The notes: generated from the sequence alone by a model not told the origin. DNA of 64,000 nucleotides from Sinotaia quadrata (GCA_028829895.1 CM054177.1:46209164-46273163), one strand, 5' to 3'; numbered from the stretch's first letter, positions 59,101 to 63,500 are shown. Program-made: numbers and translations.

Positions 59101-62100
59101 TTATATGCAGTTCTGGGATTATGTACAGTCCTGGAGTTATGTGCACCCTGGGGTTATGCGCAGCCATGGGTTACATGCAGTCCTCGAGCTATGTGCAGTC
59201 CTGGAGTTATGTGTAGCATTGATATTAGGTGTAGCACTGAGGTTATGAGTAGCCTGGGGCTATATGCAGCCCTGAGATTATGTGCACTCTGGTGCTACAT
59301 GCAGCCCTGGAGTTATGTGCATTCCTAGGGTTATGTGCATTCCTAGGGTTATGTGCAATCCTGGAGTTGTATGCATCCCAGAGTTTTGTGGCCCCAGGGT
59401 TATATGCAGCCCTGGAGTTATGTGCAGCCCTGGGGTTATGTGTAGCTTCTGCAGTGTTTACCTTTTGTAGCAAGACTCACTTCCTGCTCTGCAATATTCA
59501 GCATTGCAGTTGACTGAGTTAGTGTTGTTACTGAATATAAGAATAAAGAAGTAATCAGTGCAAAATACAGAAATTTTCTTTCTGGCCGTAATATGACTTT
59601 CCTCATAGAGAGTATTCATTGAAAGCATACTGTTGGAGAAACAATAACTTATATTTATTTTCTGCTAATCTGTCTTGAAATTCAATTCTGGAAAGTTCAT
59701 TAATTAAAATTCACACTTACAAAATACATCTGATCCAAACAATAATAGTGGTTTTTTTAATTTTTGAGAGCAACTGTGATGTTTTGCTGGGAGATGGGCA
59801 AGATGTTAATTCTCCACCATCCAAGGCTGCTGTAACCTTAGGCTAATCCTTAAAACACAACTTCCAGATAGCCACACATGTTAAAAAGATAAATAATGCA
59901 AAATAGAAGAGTGATAGTTCTAGAAAATAGCTCAAGCCCCCTGATACATACAGCCAGGATATTAAGTAAATACAGATGATGTACTACACTCAGTTGGTTT
60001 TCACCATAATGTCATTTTCTCACTTTTCAGCATGAAACAATTCTTATGCTTTTCAGTGAAGAACCAGCGTCTAAGTCTTCACCTGCATTTGCAAGCATGT
60101 CACCCATCACTCTTCAGTGGTCAGCACACCGCATATATTTCTTTTCACCTCCAAGGAGGAAGGTGAATTAACATTTGAGTCTTCAGTGTTGTGCACAGTA
60201 ACTTTTACCATTTGTCCAATGCATTCATCAGCACGTACTTCATTGTTCACCATTATAGATTATTAATTAGCGTAAGTTATATTCATTAGGGGCACATTAC
60301 TCCCAGGTAGTTAGGAATAATTAGATTATTTATAGTCTCCCTTTTGATATTTATTTGGAACTCTTATTTGTTGATACTTTGGGTTTTCACCCCAGAACTT
60401 TCTTATATGAACATTTGTAGTTACTAATTTTGTTGACATTTAGTCATAATAATTACATTGTGAAATTTTTGTGGTTGTCACTGCTTGTTATTAATGTTTA
60501 GTAAAGTGTGTTGGGTTTTTACCCATATTCATTGCCAGCGCAGTTTAGACTGTATTAAGTTACGTGGTTGTCACCACTTGCTGTGTATATCAGTGATTTA
60601 TTATTATTATTTTATTTTAAATTTTATTTCATCCTTCATTGCTCTGGTCCCCTATCCCATGAATGTGTGTTATGAAAGACTTACTGGATGAGTGACTAAC
60701 AACTGTCTGCTAGTGTGGCCAAGTACCGAAAATAAATTCTCATTTATTATCTTTATCTATTAAGTCTGTCTTGGTTAGTGGGAATTAGTGCAGTTGTTTG
60801 TTCATCCTGTTCATCCCTCATTTCACATTCACTCCTGCAAGCTCACATTCACACACCATTGGCTTTCAACTTTATCCCAAATGCAGAATAAATTATATCC
60901 CACCAAACCATCATGGTTGTCTGTGTGCAAGACTTTGTGTTTTCATCTTACAAGGTCGGTGTGTCATCCAGCTTGACCGCTGCTCCCACCAGAGTAGTGG
61001 TGGCAAAAACTTTTACAACTAATAAATGTGAAATCAAGAAAACACATGCTTTGGAGTGCTTACCTTAAGTAGAACTTTGCTGTGTGATGCTAATTGTCTG
61101 TTATCTCTGAAAGTTTCATGAGAAAAAGAAACATTAACAGAATGGCATATGAAGGAAGTTAACTTCTAACAGATAATTATGACTAAGTAATTAGTTTATG
61201 ACAGCTGTGTTCTTGTTGTCTTCAATAAAAAGGCATGCTATACTTATTCCTATAGTCAGTAATAAATCATTCATATATTACATTACATTTCATTCATCAA
61301 ATATTGCAGTTTATTAAAATGTTTTATATAAACTCACCAAAATAAATGCACAGATGTATATATAATGTTTAATTAAAATCATAAATTATTTATATTGACA
61401 GTAAACTGCATTTGTCTTCTCACAAATGACATAATATTTGTCATCTCACTACTGATGTAGGAGTCTCATCTCAATACTGAGACAGAATTTGTTGTCTAGA
61501 TATTGGCATTATTTGTCATCTCAACACTGACAACATTTATCATTGAAATACTGACATAACATTTTTGTGAATTCAATACTGATTAGCATGTGCCATCTCA
61601 ATACCAACGTAGCATTTGACATCTCACTGCTGAAAGAATTGTCATTAACTTGAAGGCAATGATTCAATAGATATACATTTGTTGGTAAATGAAAAAAGAA
61701 AAGAAACAAAAGAAAAGAAATATACATACAGAAGCAGTTTAATAAAAAATTTTTAAAAAAAACTTTCTTTCTATAATGAAATTAATGTACAATGAACACT
61801 CTCTTCTTGCTCTTCTAATACCCAGGAACCAATCACCCATGAATTCTGCAATGTACTAAAATGCCTTGCCATAAATGGAGGCAATGTATGCTTACTCAGA
61901 CAGCCTGGGTTGCCCTTCCAAACTGGGGCTTGGTGATGAATGGTCAGCTATCAGAAGAAGAGACAATGAACATGTAAATGTGTCTTTTCATTTCCTGTCA
62001 AAAGGTCTAAGCAAACTTTATGGATGAACAGTTTTCTGGAAAGGACAAATGTTATGTTCTGAGGTCATTACAAAAAGGCAAAAGTAATAAAATTACTGCA

Positions 62101-63395
62101 AAAATAACCTTCTTGATCCATATTAATTATAAAATTAGTGTGTATTCAGATAATAGATAACTCTTGTTTAAATACAAGCCAATAATATTTTCAAATGCAT
62201 ATAATAATATCACTTGTTAAAAATTACATAACTACTCAACAGTAATTTTGAGTTCTTAATTAAATTGCAATATTATAATATTACGCTAAATTACCACTCA
62301 ACAGTAATTTCAAGTTCTTAATTAAATTGCAATATTATAATATTACACTAAATTACCACTCAACAGTAATTTCAAGTTCTTAATTAAATTGCAATATTAT
62401 AATATTACACTAAATTACTACTCAACAGTAATTTCAAGTTCTTAATTAAATTGCAATATTATAATATTACACTAAATTACTACTCAACAGTAATTAAAAG
62501 TTCTTAATTAAATTGCAGTATTATAATATTACACTAAATTACCACTCAACAGTAATTTCAAGTTCTTAATTAAATTGCAATATTATAATATTATGCTAAA
62601 TTACCACTCAACAGTAATTTCAAGTTCTTAATTAAATTGCAATATTATAATATTACACTAAATTACCACTCAACAGTAATTTCAAGTTCTAAATTAAATT
62701 GCAATATTATAATATTACACTAAATTAACACAATAAAATCAAGAAGTTCAAGTGGTAAAACATGAACAGTTTCTATAAATACTACAATCAGAATCACTGA
62801 AGTCCCTATGAATCAAGTTCAAACATTAACAGTTTCACATAAATATTACAATCAGAATCACTTAAGTCAAAGAATCAAAAACAAATTTTGAAAAGAGTTT
62901 TCAAAATTCTAACACATGCAACTGAAAGATAACAATGAAACAGATATGGCAGCCCAAAAAGGTGATACAAGATTGTTTTTTAAAATAAATTTAAGACAAT
63001 GCTAAGTTCTTGAACTCTGTCACATATATGATCTTGCTGAAAAACAAACATTAAATTAAATAAGTAAACATAAAAAAGTGTATAAACAGAATGGTTATCT
63101 CATTCTTCAAATAAATTTTGCATGCATCCACCATTTTCTTCAAATTGTGAATTAAATTCTCTCCAAGAACCAATGGATTAAAATTAAAACAATGCTTCAG
63201 ATCTCTGAGAATTTAGAAAGATAATCATTTAACATATGAGATTTTTCTTTATGGAAAATTTTAACAAATTGAAATTCAAAACATTTTTTAATTAAAGACT
63301 GTAAATATATATGGCATCATTATTAGAAACAACATTAAATAAAATGTTCATTTATGAGGTTTACCAAGATTTTTAATGCTTTTTTTCCAGTTCTT
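26367..63395 (-). CDS. CCDC87: CCDC87-like coiled-coil protein, 3' part (21 supported exons plus one weaker 5' exon)
   Basis: The coding join on the minus strand, 5' to 3', is 63395-63365 (weak), 61947-61896, 61106-61064, 59513-59481, 57426-57289, 57120-56983, 56329-56229, 54584-54521, 53733-53632, 52919-52803, 52446-52286, 51989-51938, 49066-48881, 47017-46884, 40287-40172, 39226-39112, 38140-38086, 36236-36096, 32797-32677, 29936-29875, 28936-28856 and 26549-26367. The sum is 2226 nt, about 741 residues plus stop, with all phases agreeing. It matches vertebrate CCDC87 (about 849 aa) in order: [12 protein letters not shown]...[93 protein letters not shown] and [20 protein letters not shown]. 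Mammalian CCDC87 is testis-enriched and linked to sperm function; the molecular role is unknown. The N-terminus is off the right edge. Confidence 0.88.
26550..27129. other. Last CCDC87-like intron, proximal part
   Basis: AT-rich sequence. A TTAACC at about 26867 could be a piggyBac-type left end (TTAA target plus CCTC), but no matching right end was found. Nothing else recognised. Confidence 0.3.
27130..27660 (+). pseudogene. piggyBac-type transposase relic with internal deletion
   Basis: Broken frames read [20 protein letters not shown], an acidic N-terminal region typical of piggyBac proteins, then a degraded [24 protein letters not shown] segment, then directly [29 protein letters not shown] and FRIFHSN-stop. 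The last part is the C-terminal Cys/His zinc-binding motif of piggyBac transposases. The whole catalytic DDD core is absent, so this is an internally deleted, frameshifted and inactive copy. It is read in the antisense direction to the host gene. Confidence 0.6.
27888..28108. repeat. Two-copy tandem duplication (about 108 bp unit)
   Basis: The block starting TTATGATGAAATCAAATACA is repeated almost perfectly after about 108 bp (about 27892 and 28000). The near identity points to a recent duplication. Confidence 0.9.
28320..28550. repeat. Tandem repeat of about 110-120 bp, 2-3 copies
   Basis: ATGTGCACTGGACTCCTGTG, followed by TTGGGATATATGGA and a CAATGGAATT segment, recurs at about 28321, 28432 and, shortened, 28528. 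Confidence 0.8.
28856..28936 (-). CDS. CCDC87: CCDC87-like penultimate exon
   Basis: Acceptor TTTAATAG. Encodes [20 protein letters not shown] and QDIVSFR, with donor GTAAGA after AGG. Joined to the last exon it gives [12 protein letters not shown], as in the family. It has 27 codons. Confidence 0.9.
28937..29874. other. CCDC87-like intron, nothing recognised
   Basis: About 29545-29700 is less AT-rich and holds an open 80-codon stretch with no family I recognise. The rest is plain intron. Confidence 0.45.
29875..29936 (-). CDS. CCDC87: CCDC87-like exon (62 nt)
   Basis: Acceptor TTGTTGCAG. Encodes [20 protein letters not shown], with donor GTATAC. Phase 1 in, 0 out. It aligns to the family's EENQVRxxLxRK segment. 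Confidence 0.88.
29937..31080. other. CCDC87-like intron with an unidentified less AT-rich block
   Basis: About 30485-30990 has more balanced composition and short ORFs on both strands, one containing [17 protein letters not shown] text only. No domain, inverted ends or duplication were found; a decayed transposon is possible. Confidence 0.35.
31080..31560. repeat. Dispersed repeat, copy A
   Basis: 31290-31560 recurs at 33205-33470 with high identity (for example GTGCCATTATGTCCTG and TTGAATGCTAAAGTGGTGAT). 31080-31225 recurs in inverted form at 55443-55640 (shared AACCAGTT, TTGGAGTAAACA and TTTGCCTATCCCTA on the other strand). It behaves like a transposon-derived family. Confidence 0.7.
31560..32050. 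repeat. About 31-bp minisatellite (CTCTAAAACAGAAGTCTGGG)
   Basis: About 15 imperfect copies of GGCATTCCTCTGGCTCTAAA plus a variable ACAGAAGTCTG segment. The same array follows the second repeat copy at 33470-33725, so repeat and minisatellite were duplicated together. Confidence 0.85.
32295..32405. repeat. About 35-39-bp tandem repeat, 3 copies
   Basis: GTGACTTCTGTCTGTTAGTG, followed by AGTCACTGAGTGCAA, occurs three times with small length changes. Confidence 0.9.
32677..32797 (-). CDS. CCDC87: CCDC87-like exon
   Basis: Acceptor TTTGTCTACAG. Encodes [20 protein letters not shown] and [20 protein letters not shown], ending in phase 1 before donor GTATCT. SDPNRFF is a strong family marker. 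Its acceptor is copied in the array to its right. Confidence 0.93.
32797..33014. repeat. 45-bp minisatellite replicating a 3' splice site, 5 copies
   Basis: Units start at about 32796, 32841, 32884, 32926 and 32971. On the coding strand each carries TTTGTCTACAGGCTGTG or a near variant (copy 3 has TCTAGAGTC). This is the acceptor of exon 32677-32797 plus its first bases. Four further copies resemble usable acceptors. Confidence 0.88.
33180..33730. repeat. Dispersed repeat copy B plus about 31-bp minisatellite
   Basis: Same order of sequences as 31290-31830, including GTATTTTGTATGGTTTCAAA-like text and the CTCTAAAAC array. It is cut off at about 33728, where a different element begins. Confidence 0.75.
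33730..35480 (+). mobile_element. LTR-like dispersed repeat, long copy
   Basis: This block interrupts the minisatellite at about 33728. About 34540-35420 shares ordered segments with 39385-40040 and 60020-61000: CAGCATGAAAC, TTCATTGCTCTGGTCC, GAATAAATTCTCATT, CACACTTTACCCCGCA and CAGAATAAA. A poly(A)-type AATAAA inside and no coding capacity fit a solo LTR, but the exact ends and target duplication are not resolved. Confidence 0.5.
35590..36066. repeat. About 26-bp minisatellite (CATTCACACACAATGAACCTGCAAACTG-type)
   Basis: About 17 imperfect units combining CATTCACA and ACCTGCAAACT. It ends about 30 bp from the donor of exon 36096-36236. Confidence 0.85.
36096..36236 (-). CDS. CCDC87: CCDC87-like exon
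   Basis: Acceptor GGAGTGTAG. Encodes [40 protein letters not shown] and RLTE, with donor GTTGGC. It has 47 whole codons. LEN-W-L-MPD...DMAIKYS matches the family. Confidence 0.92.
36240..36330. repeat. Short two-copy repeat beside exon
   Basis: CAAGCATAAGATGACAATTTA occurs at about 36267 and 36309, just upstream (coding sense) of the exon acceptor. Confidence 0.7.
36792..37247. repeat. 76-bp minisatellite, 6 highly similar copies
   Basis: Units start near 36792, 36868, 36944, 37019, 37095 and 37171 with AGATTATTAAGTCACTACTC. Copies 2-6 differ at only a few positions, which indicates recent expansion or homogenisation. The rest of the intron to 38085 shows nothing else. Confidence 0.93.
38045..38103. 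repeat. Exon-end duplication into intron
   Basis: GAACAGCTTCTCAGGCAA (38045, intron) and GAACAGCTTCTGAAGCAA (38094, exon) match at 16 of 18 bases, 49 bp apart. Confidence 0.6.
38086..38140 (-). CDS. CCDC87: CCDC87-like exon (55 nt)
   Basis: Acceptor CTTTTCAG. Encodes [18 protein letters not shown], with donor GTGAGT after GGG. Phase 2 in, 0 out. Weakly conserved, but the phases fit exactly on both sides. Confidence 0.75.
38490..38700. repeat. About 55-bp minisatellite, about 4 copies
   Basis: GATCTAGATTCAAATGTAAA plus GTGATTAATTACTAATGG recur with small changes. Confidence 0.8.
38845..39120. repeat. About 60-75-bp tandem repeat carrying a 5' splice site
   Basis: Units combine TCCCCAAGTCATCTTAATA, ACTAGTACTT and AAGCAAAACTGACCTG. 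On the coding strand the last block reads CAGGTCAGTTTTGCTT, the donor of exon 39112-39226. An exact copy lies at 38955-38966 and degenerate ones near 38890 and 39048. Confidence 0.75.
39112..39226 (-). CDS. CCDC87: CCDC87-like exon
   Basis: Acceptor ATGTTGCAG. Encodes [20 protein letters not shown] and [10 protein letters not shown], with donor GTCAGT. Phase 1 in, 2 out. Low-complexity and serine-rich, supported mainly by phase. Confidence 0.75.
39385..40045 (+). mobile_element. LTR-like dispersed repeat, copy 2
   Basis: High identity over about 650 bp to 60350-61000 in the same orientation, starting ATTTATTTGGAACT and ending GTTGCTCCCACCAGAG. It contains AATAAATTCTCATTTATT and lies antisense to the host gene. 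Confidence 0.75.
40172..40287 (-). CDS. CCDC87: CCDC87-like exon
   Basis: Acceptor CCCTTGCAG. Encodes [38 protein letters not shown], then G and donor GTTTGT, a weak donor. Phase 2 in, 1 out. WNANSVL-GGLG matches the family's WNxNTVLGxxLG. Confidence 0.88.
40480..40935. repeat. About 46-bp minisatellite, about 9 copies
   Basis: Unit with CATTACAGGAAAAGATGGGG and CCTCCAAAATTGCATTCTAT. Its open frames (about 75 aa) are artefacts. Confidence 0.88.
40936..42462. other. CCDC87-like intron, with a short GAAGACAGATTTGAA-type repeat
   Basis: 41700-41880 holds a degenerate 20-25-bp repeat (GAAGACAGATTTAAATAGA). There is a short CA run near 41445. Nothing else recognised. Confidence 0.5.
42471..42630. 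mobile_element. hAT-type MITE (160 bp) with perfect 8-bp target duplication
   Basis: Termini CAATGTTCCCTCTAA and, as reverse complement, CAGTGTTCCCTCTAA differ at one base. Flanks are identical: GTCTTAAC at 42463-42470 and 42631-42638. CAGTGTTCCCTCTAA is the kind of terminus seen in widespread hAT/Charlie-type elements. The interior has GCGCAGC- and GCGCACAC-type segments and no coding capacity. Confidence 0.92.
42640..43195. other. CCDC87-like intron, nothing recognised
   Basis: AT-rich intron sequence between the MITE and the next minisatellite. Confidence 0.5.
43200..43560. repeat. About 65-bp minisatellite, about 5 copies
   Basis: ACTAATAAGTACTACAAGGA plus CAAGGAGTATAGTTTTAATT recur; the outer copies are degenerate. 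Confidence 0.85.
43565..44000. repeat. About 36-bp degenerate minisatellite
   Basis: Many variants of GCTATTAATATCCCTAATGT and TGATGCATACTGG. It may have grown from the flanking array. Confidence 0.7.
44085..44712. repeat. About 25-bp minisatellite next to a candidate microexon
   Basis: Units such as GATAAACAAGGCTAACATGA are repeated about 25 times; towards 44500-44690 they form a higher-order unit of about 54-57 bp (AGTAATAAACAGGGGGCTAA). Spurious ORFs of about 100 aa on both strands arise from it. Confidence 0.85.
44734..44760 (-). CDS. Possible 27-nt (or 24-nt) microexon of the CCDC87-like gene
   Basis: CAGGAGGATGAGCAGCAAAA and GGCAGAG are bounded by an acceptor-like TTTCATAG and a donor-like GTATTA. 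Either length is divisible by three and would insert 8-9 residues between 47017-46884 and 40287-40172 without a stop. In the required phase it reads RRMSSKRQ; the more protein-like QEDEQQKAE is in a phase that does not fit its neighbours. The exons join correctly without it. Confidence 0.2.
45110..45237. repeat. Two-copy 62-bp tandem duplication
   Basis: TTAGTTATGAAGCTTATA plus GAAATCAGAAATAT occur twice, nearly identical. Confidence 0.88.
45450..45680. repeat. About 68-bp tandem repeat, 3 copies
   Basis: ATATATTTATAAATATTCCA plus TTTTGTAGGG and GAAACCAGGA recur three times with drift. Confidence 0.85.
45765..46262. repeat. Degenerate minisatellite (about 60-65 bp)
   Basis: Repeats of GTTGCAGCAAAGAAATA, GTCATACAGGTA and TTCAGCAAGCATTC. 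A 52-bp duplication also lies at about 46565-46640. Confidence 0.75.
46680..46700. repeat. (TA)n microsatellite
   Basis: Short uninterrupted TA run about 190 bp from the donor of exon 46884-47017. Confidence 0.9.
46884..47017 (-). CDS. CCDC87: CCDC87-like exon
   Basis: Acceptor TTGTCCAG. Encodes [40 protein letters not shown] and TQEQ, with donor GTTAGT. Phase 0 in, 2 out. [17 protein letters not shown] aligns to the family's ETDFLHVIFQMHEEE. Confidence 0.92.
47119..47163. repeat. (AT)n microsatellite
   Basis: About 40 bp of AT repeats, followed by a short TG run at about 47180-47194. Confidence 0.92.
47165..48640. repeat. About 50-bp degenerate minisatellite interrupted by an insertion
   Basis: Units with GAAAAGATAATGGTACA-type text and GATTAAGTACA run from 47165 to about 47490 and resume at about 48455 (AAAGACAATGGTACAGATTG). 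Between them lies about 950 bp of different, less AT-rich sequence, apparently inserted. Its right end (48380-48445, GGTGGAGAATTAGCATCTTG) recurs inverted at about 59785-59850. Confidence 0.6.
48655..48900. repeat. 22-bp minisatellite seeded at an exon end
   Basis: About 10 units of CAAGGTGCAAAGGTACTCAG run up to the exon donor. The exon's own last bases (plus strand CAAGGTGGAAAGGTACTTCA, 48881-48900) match the unit at 18 of 20 positions. Confidence 0.88.
48881..49066 (-). CDS. CCDC87: CCDC87-like exon
   Basis: Acceptor TTCTTGCAG. Encodes [20 protein letters not shown], then [20 protein letters not shown] and KYLSTL, with donor GTTAGT. It has 62 whole codons. [15 protein letters not shown] matches the family's SWKTTLSVDDYFKYL. 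Confidence 0.93.
49100..49130. repeat. Short (TGCG)/(TG)n microsatellite
   Basis: GTGCGTGCGTGCG followed by TG repeats. Confidence 0.8.
49140..50040. other. Less AT-rich intronic block, possible LTR-type remnant
   Basis: From about 49150 the composition rises in G and C, starting TGTGAGGTGTACAGCTGTG. It holds an AATAAA near 49729 and ends about 50030. It resembles a solo LTR in size, but no target duplication or second copy is visible here. Confidence 0.3.
50275..50455. repeat. Two-copy tandem duplication (about 85-90 bp)
   Basis: CTGCATTATTGTTGAGATTT and AAAGTAAATATTCTGCCTTC occur twice with a small deletion in the second copy. Confidence 0.85.
50456..51937. other. CCDC87-like intron, minor repeats only
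   Basis: GATGCCAATTTTTCAAA recurs at 51187 and 51218, and GTCAAGAGGAGGGAAAAGTC-type text at about 51812 and 51880. No other feature recognised. Confidence 0.5.
51938..51989 (-). CDS. CCDC87: CCDC87-like exon (52 nt)
   Basis: Acceptor ATGCGCAG. Encodes [17 protein letters not shown], with donor GTAAGT. Phase 2 in, 0 out. Confidence 0.82.
52080..52255. repeat. Purine-rich (GAAA/GGAA) tract
   Basis: Nearly uninterrupted A/G on the plus strand, that is a long pyrimidine tract in coding sense, about 20 bp downstream of a donor. Confidence 0.7.
52286..52446 (-). CDS. CCDC87: CCDC87-like exon
   Basis: Acceptor CAATTTTAG. Encodes [40 protein letters not shown] and [11 protein letters not shown], with donor GTGAGT. 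Phase 0 in, 2 out. Confidence 0.88.
52436..52545. repeat. Two-copy duplication spanning an exon/intron junction
   Basis: AACCGTCTCATCCTAAAAT (exon end plus acceptor, 52436) and AACCATCTCATCCTGACAT (52494) are followed by similar AAATTAACAAAACTGATTAA-type text. The second copy keeps the CT (AG in coding sense) of the acceptor. Confidence 0.75.
52803..52919 (-). CDS. CCDC87: CCDC87-like exon
   Basis: Acceptor CAAACACAG. Encodes [39 protein letters not shown]. It has 39 codons if the donor is GTAGGT directly after CAT. A second donor, GTAAAG, lies four bases downstream but would shift the frame. [15 protein letters not shown] matches the family's ELLSHVSSDHLSFDQ. Confidence 0.92.
53187..53208. 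repeat. (GAA)n microsatellite
   Basis: Seven AAG/GAA triplets inside a short duplication of TAATCAGAAATCTTA. The rest of this intron is AT-rich with nothing recognised. Confidence 0.9.
53632..53733 (-). CDS. CCDC87: CCDC87-like exon
   Basis: Acceptor CTTTTACAG. Encodes [34 protein letters not shown], with donor GTATTC. It has 34 whole codons and aligns to the family's EVVVQ...VQVSDR region. Confidence 0.9.
53870..54300. repeat. About 82-bp minisatellite, about 5 copies
   Basis: CATCTTTGTAGCAAGGCAAAG-type text, CACATTGTTGCATGTGACT and AAGTTACATCTACTGTTTAA recur; the first copies are degenerate. Confidence 0.8.
54521..54584 (-). CDS. CCDC87: CCDC87-like exon (64 nt)
   Basis: Acceptor CCTGTTACAG. 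Encodes [20 protein letters not shown] and K, with donor GTCAGT. Phase 2 in, 0 out. [11 protein letters not shown] matches the family's HPQPVTVTLKL. Confidence 0.92.
54585..54880. repeat. 37-bp minisatellite overlapping a 3' splice site, about 8 copies
   Basis: Unit TGTAACAGGTAAATATTTAT plus ATAAAGAGTCATC. The first copy contains the acceptor of exon 54521-54584 (CTGTTACAG in coding sense). Later copies keep CTGTTACA followed by TTGTGATG, similar to the exon's TATTGATG. Confidence 0.82.
55185..55433. repeat. Compound tetranucleotide array (CTAT)/(GCTA)/(CCAT)/(CCTA)
   Basis: About 245 bp of tetranucleotide repeats passing from CTAT to GCTA, CCAT and CCTA. It joins directly to the repeat at 55437. 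Confidence 0.95.
55437..55700 (-). repeat. Dispersed repeat, inverted copy C
   Basis: Inverted relative to 31080-31225: shares TTTGCCTATCCCTA, GTATTTTTGTAAGTGT, TTGGAGTAAACA, ATATGCTAGAAA and AACTGGATG with its reverse complement, plus about 50 extra bases near its start. The tetranucleotide array forms one edge, as in retroposons with a simple-sequence tail. Confidence 0.65.
55780..56125. repeat. Degenerate minisatellite (AGTGATGTTTGTACAGGACA)
   Basis: About 10 variants of AGTGATGTTTGTACAGGACA and CAGGAATCTCAC, ending about 100 bp from the exon donor at 56229. Confidence 0.85.
56229..56329 (-). CDS. CCDC87: CCDC87-like exon
   Basis: Acceptor CCAAATCAG. Encodes [33 protein letters not shown], with donor GTGAGT. 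Phase 0 in, 2 out. A coiled-coil heptad region. Confidence 0.9.
56715..56880. repeat. 42-bp minisatellite, about 4 copies
   Basis: GAGACATTTATCAAAGTGCA plus ATTGTAAATGATGTCAAGGA, nearly identical copies. Because 42 is a multiple of three, it keeps a spurious minus-strand frame open. Confidence 0.92.
56983..57120 (-). CDS. CCDC87: CCDC87-like exon
   Basis: Acceptor TTGTGTAG. Encodes [40 protein letters not shown] and LPPLLQ, with donor GTAACA. It has 46 whole codons. AEDLRQL...LPPLLQ matches the family's AEDLKQL...LPPLLG. Confidence 0.92.
57289..57426 (-). CDS. CCDC87: CCDC87-like exon
   Basis: Acceptor GATTGTGCAG. Encodes [40 protein letters not shown] and RLHLAK, with donor GTAAGG. It has 46 whole codons. 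The ELGIPP segment matches the family's ELGLPP. Confidence 0.9.
57560..57862. repeat. About 21-22-bp minisatellite, about 14 copies
   Basis: Variants of GATCACATAACAGTCACATA. Produces His/Thr- or Cys-Tyr-rich spurious ORFs on the two strands. Confidence 0.9.
57863..58440. other. CCDC87-like intron, nothing recognised
   Basis: AT-rich sequence between two minisatellites. Confidence 0.5.
58445..59460. repeat. 1-kb minisatellite with about 18-bp unit (GCAGCCCTGGGGTTATGT)
   Basis: About 55 variant units, far richer in G and C than the surroundings. 18 being a multiple of three, one frame stays open for 173 codons of Cys/Leu-rich repeats, which I take as an artefact. The array ends about 20 bp from an exon donor. 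Confidence 0.92.
59481..59513 (-). CDS. CCDC87: CCDC87-like exon (33 nt)
   Basis: Encodes [11 protein letters not shown], with donor GTGAGT. The acceptor is chosen as ACTAACTCAG at 59515-59514, because the better-looking TTATATTCAG 17 bases upstream would put TAA in frame after the preceding exon. Confidence 0.6.
59531..60010. other. CCDC87-like intron with inverted dispersed block
   Basis: 59785-59850 (GGGCAAGATGTTAATTCTCC) is the reverse complement of part of 48380-48445. Otherwise nothing recognised. Confidence 0.5.
60020..61010 (+). mobile_element. LTR-like dispersed repeat, copy 3
   Basis: 60350-61000 is nearly collinear with 39385-40045, and its 5' part (60030-60340) shares CAGCATGAAAC-type text with 34551. 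Contains GAAAATAAATTCTCATTTAT and ends GCTGCTCCCACCAGAG. Confidence 0.7.
61064..61106 (-). CDS. CCDC87: CCDC87-like exon (43 nt)
   Basis: Acceptor AAACTTTCAG. Encodes [14 protein letters not shown], with donor GTAAGC. Phase 2 in, 0 out. Short; supported mainly by phase and splice signals. Confidence 0.65.
61107..61895. repeat. Intron with about 40-50-bp degenerate repeat
   Basis: 61430-61640 repeats TTTGTCATCTCA and AATACTGACATA-type text. The rest is AT-rich. Confidence 0.5.
61896..61947 (-). CDS. CCDC87: CCDC87-like exon (52 nt)
   Basis: Acceptor TTCTGATAG. Encodes [16 protein letters not shown], with donor GTAAGC. Phase 1 in, 2 out. The SPSPxL-xGQ text resembles the family's SPSPVYPELRRGQS. 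Confidence 0.65.
62233..62727. repeat. 62-bp AT-rich minisatellite, 8 copies
   Basis: Units near 62233, 62292, 62354, 62416, 62478, 62540, 62602 and 62664, with ACTCAACAGTAATTTCAAGT and TTAATTAAATTGCAATATTA. Copies differ at very few positions and include the palindrome-like TAATATTATAATATTA. Confidence 0.94.
62728..63364. other. CCDC87-like intron, nothing recognised
   Basis: AT-rich, with a short duplication of AATCAGAATCACT (62788 and 62851). No exon found. Confidence 0.5.
63365..63395 (-). CDS. CCDC87: Possible CCDC87-like exon (31 nt)
   Basis: Acceptor TTTTTTCCCAAG, then [10 protein letters not shown] and one extra base before donor GTAAAC. Its phase 1 exit fits exon 61947-61896, and the basic text resembles the family's W-P-SIGKKR region. 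It is short and beside a CA repeat, so it is uncertain. Confidence 0.35.
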
Positions 63396-63407
63396 CTTGG
63401 GAAAAAA

Positions 63408-63471
<64 letters not shown>

Positions 63472-63500
63472 TGTGTGTGCGTGTGTGTGTGTGTGTGTTT
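63408..63500. repeat. (TG)n microsatellite
   Basis: About 90 bp of TG with few interruptions. It explains the Val/Cys- and Thr/His-rich ORFs. Confidence 0.96.

Noticed and set aside
58606..59328. Cys/Leu-rich ORFs of 65-173 residues on the plus strand
   Set aside because: They are read-through of an 18-bp minisatellite; frames stay open only because of the unit length, and the peptide is pure repeat.
62233..62727. CRISPR-like regular repeats
   Set aside because: Units are contiguous tandem copies without unique spacers, in a eukaryotic intron.
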